From Candidatus Krumholzibacteriia bacterium (lineage in GTDB: Bacteria > Krumholzibacteriota > Krumholzibacteriia > LZORAL124-64-63): a stretch of 5,177 bases of DNA. Shown here piece after piece: positions 4,784 to 5,177 of this stretch. The position numbers and the translations under genes are program-made. The DNA is taken from contig JADGEP010000289.1 in the NCBI GenBank assembly GCA_016744275.1, positions 1 to 5,177 on the forward strand, written 5' to 3'. The stretch's first letter is position 1. Each line of letters opens with the position of its first letter. A model generated the notes under the pieces. It was given only the letters and a program-made list of their open reading frames with translations. It did no database searches and was not told the origin of the DNA.

Positions 4784-5177
4784 TCCACCACGGTAGACAT
4801 GAGATCTGCTTCGGCGACCACCTTGTCGCCAACCCATGCGGTCCCCCGCATTTTACAGATTGGTCCTCGCAACTTGGTCAATTCTAATTCAAACCTGATC
4901 TGATCACCCGGAGTAACCGGGTGCCGGAAGCGGGCGTTGTCGATCCCGCTGAAATACACCAGCTTGCCTCGCGGATCATCGGCTGCGGTCAACAACAACA
5001 CGCCTCCGACCTGGGCCATCGCCTCGGTGATCAACACCGCTGGCATGATGGGGTGCCCAGGAAAATGCCCCTGGAAAAATGGCTCATTGATGGTCACGTT
5101 CTTGATGCCGGTCACGCGCACCCCCGGCTCAATGGCCGTGATGCGATCCACCAGCAGAAATGGGTAGCGATGGGGCA
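4777..5177 (-). CDS. fabZ: 3-hydroxyacyl-[ACP] dehydratase FabZ, or the FabZ domain of an LpxC-FabZ fusion (N-terminus off right edge)
   Basis: FabZ dehydrates 3-hydroxyacyl-ACP to trans-2-enoyl-ACP in fatty acid elongation and competes with LpxA for the same substrates. Its hotdog fold acts as a dimer or higher oligomer. The 132 visible residues begin with PHRYPFLLVDR (preceded by a partial codon ending TG, consistent with the family's Leu). NEPFFQGHFPGHP follows at visible residues 30-42, with catalytic His37, and PAVLITEAMAQ at 45-55, with catalytic Glu51. The rest (KLVYFSGIDNARFRHPVTPGD) is typical FabZ. A small deviation is PAVL instead of the usual PGVL. The frame stays open to the edge; a GTG at 5151 is internal to the conserved PHRYPFLLVDR block and is not the start. 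In Bacteroidetes and some other phyla FabZ is fused behind LpxC, which this window cannot exclude. First visible gene of the lpx operon. Confidence 0.95.
   Translation of the reverse strand, partial: PHRYPFLLVDRITAIEPGVRVTGIKNVTINEPFFQGHFPGHPIMPAVLITEAMAQVGGVLLLTAADDPRGKLVYFSGIDNARFRHPVTPGDQIRFELELTKLRGPICKMRGTAWVGDKVVAEADLMSTVVDS

Noticed and set aside
3861..4796. 311-codon open frame on the plus strand opposite lpxA
   Set aside because: LpxA is unmistakable on the other strand. The plus-strand translation is His/Gln/Arg-rich, has no family motif, and arises from GC-rich codon structure.
1..5177. tRNA, rRNA, CRISPR array, insertion sequence or attachment site
   Set aside because: No repeat-spacer pattern, transposase motif, terminal inverted repeats or tRNA-like clover-leaf was seen; almost all the window is accounted for by coding sequence.

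Overview
The window comes from a GC-rich, diderm (LPS-making) bacterium. Five genes on the minus strand form a compact lipid A operon. Another minus-strand gene starts NAD synthesis, and a plus-strand gene encodes a small unrecognised lipoprotein. The lineage cannot be fixed from this sequence. The protein sequences diverge from the E. coli pattern, and the lipoprotein is of a kind I associate with little-cultured Gram-negative phyla. That placement is an impression only.

Layout from left to right. Bases 1-183 (minus) hold the first 61 codons of nadB, L-aspartate oxidase, which runs off the left edge. Bases 184-359 are a divergent intergenic region with a 7-bp direct repeat phased at 10 bp. 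Bases 360-929 (plus) encode a 189-aa lipoprotein precursor with a clear lipobox. It faces the end of the lipid A operon across a 46-bp convergent gap that holds a small hairpin. Bases 976-5177 (minus) are the operon, transcribed right to left: fabZ (N-terminus off the right edge), lpxA, lpxB, a DUF374-family acyltransferase (LpxJ-like) and lpxK. Spacing is very tight: 25 bp between fabZ and lpxA, 36 bp between lpxA and lpxB, then overlaps of 35 bp and 14 bp. No internal promoter is evident, so the operon is presumably driven from upstream, outside the window.

How the genes work together. FabZ dehydrates 3-hydroxyacyl-ACP towards phospholipid fatty acids. LpxA takes the same kind of substrate for lipid A, so the pair sits at the branch point. 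LpxB joins UDP-2,3-diacyl-glucosamine and lipid X into the disaccharide. LpxK phosphorylates the 4' position to give lipid IVA. The DUF374 protein is placed to add a secondary acyl chain. The UDP-diacylglucosamine hydrolase (LpxH/LpxI/LpxG), LpxD and the Kdo transferase are not in the window. LpxC is not seen either, but could be fused to or lie just upstream of FabZ.

Nothing here is a clearly new system. The points most worth checking are the non-canonical LpxK (altered DDGFQH motif, poorly hydrophobic N-terminus), the LpxJ-like gene between lpxB and lpxK, the possible LpxC-FabZ fusion, and the unassigned lipoprotein.
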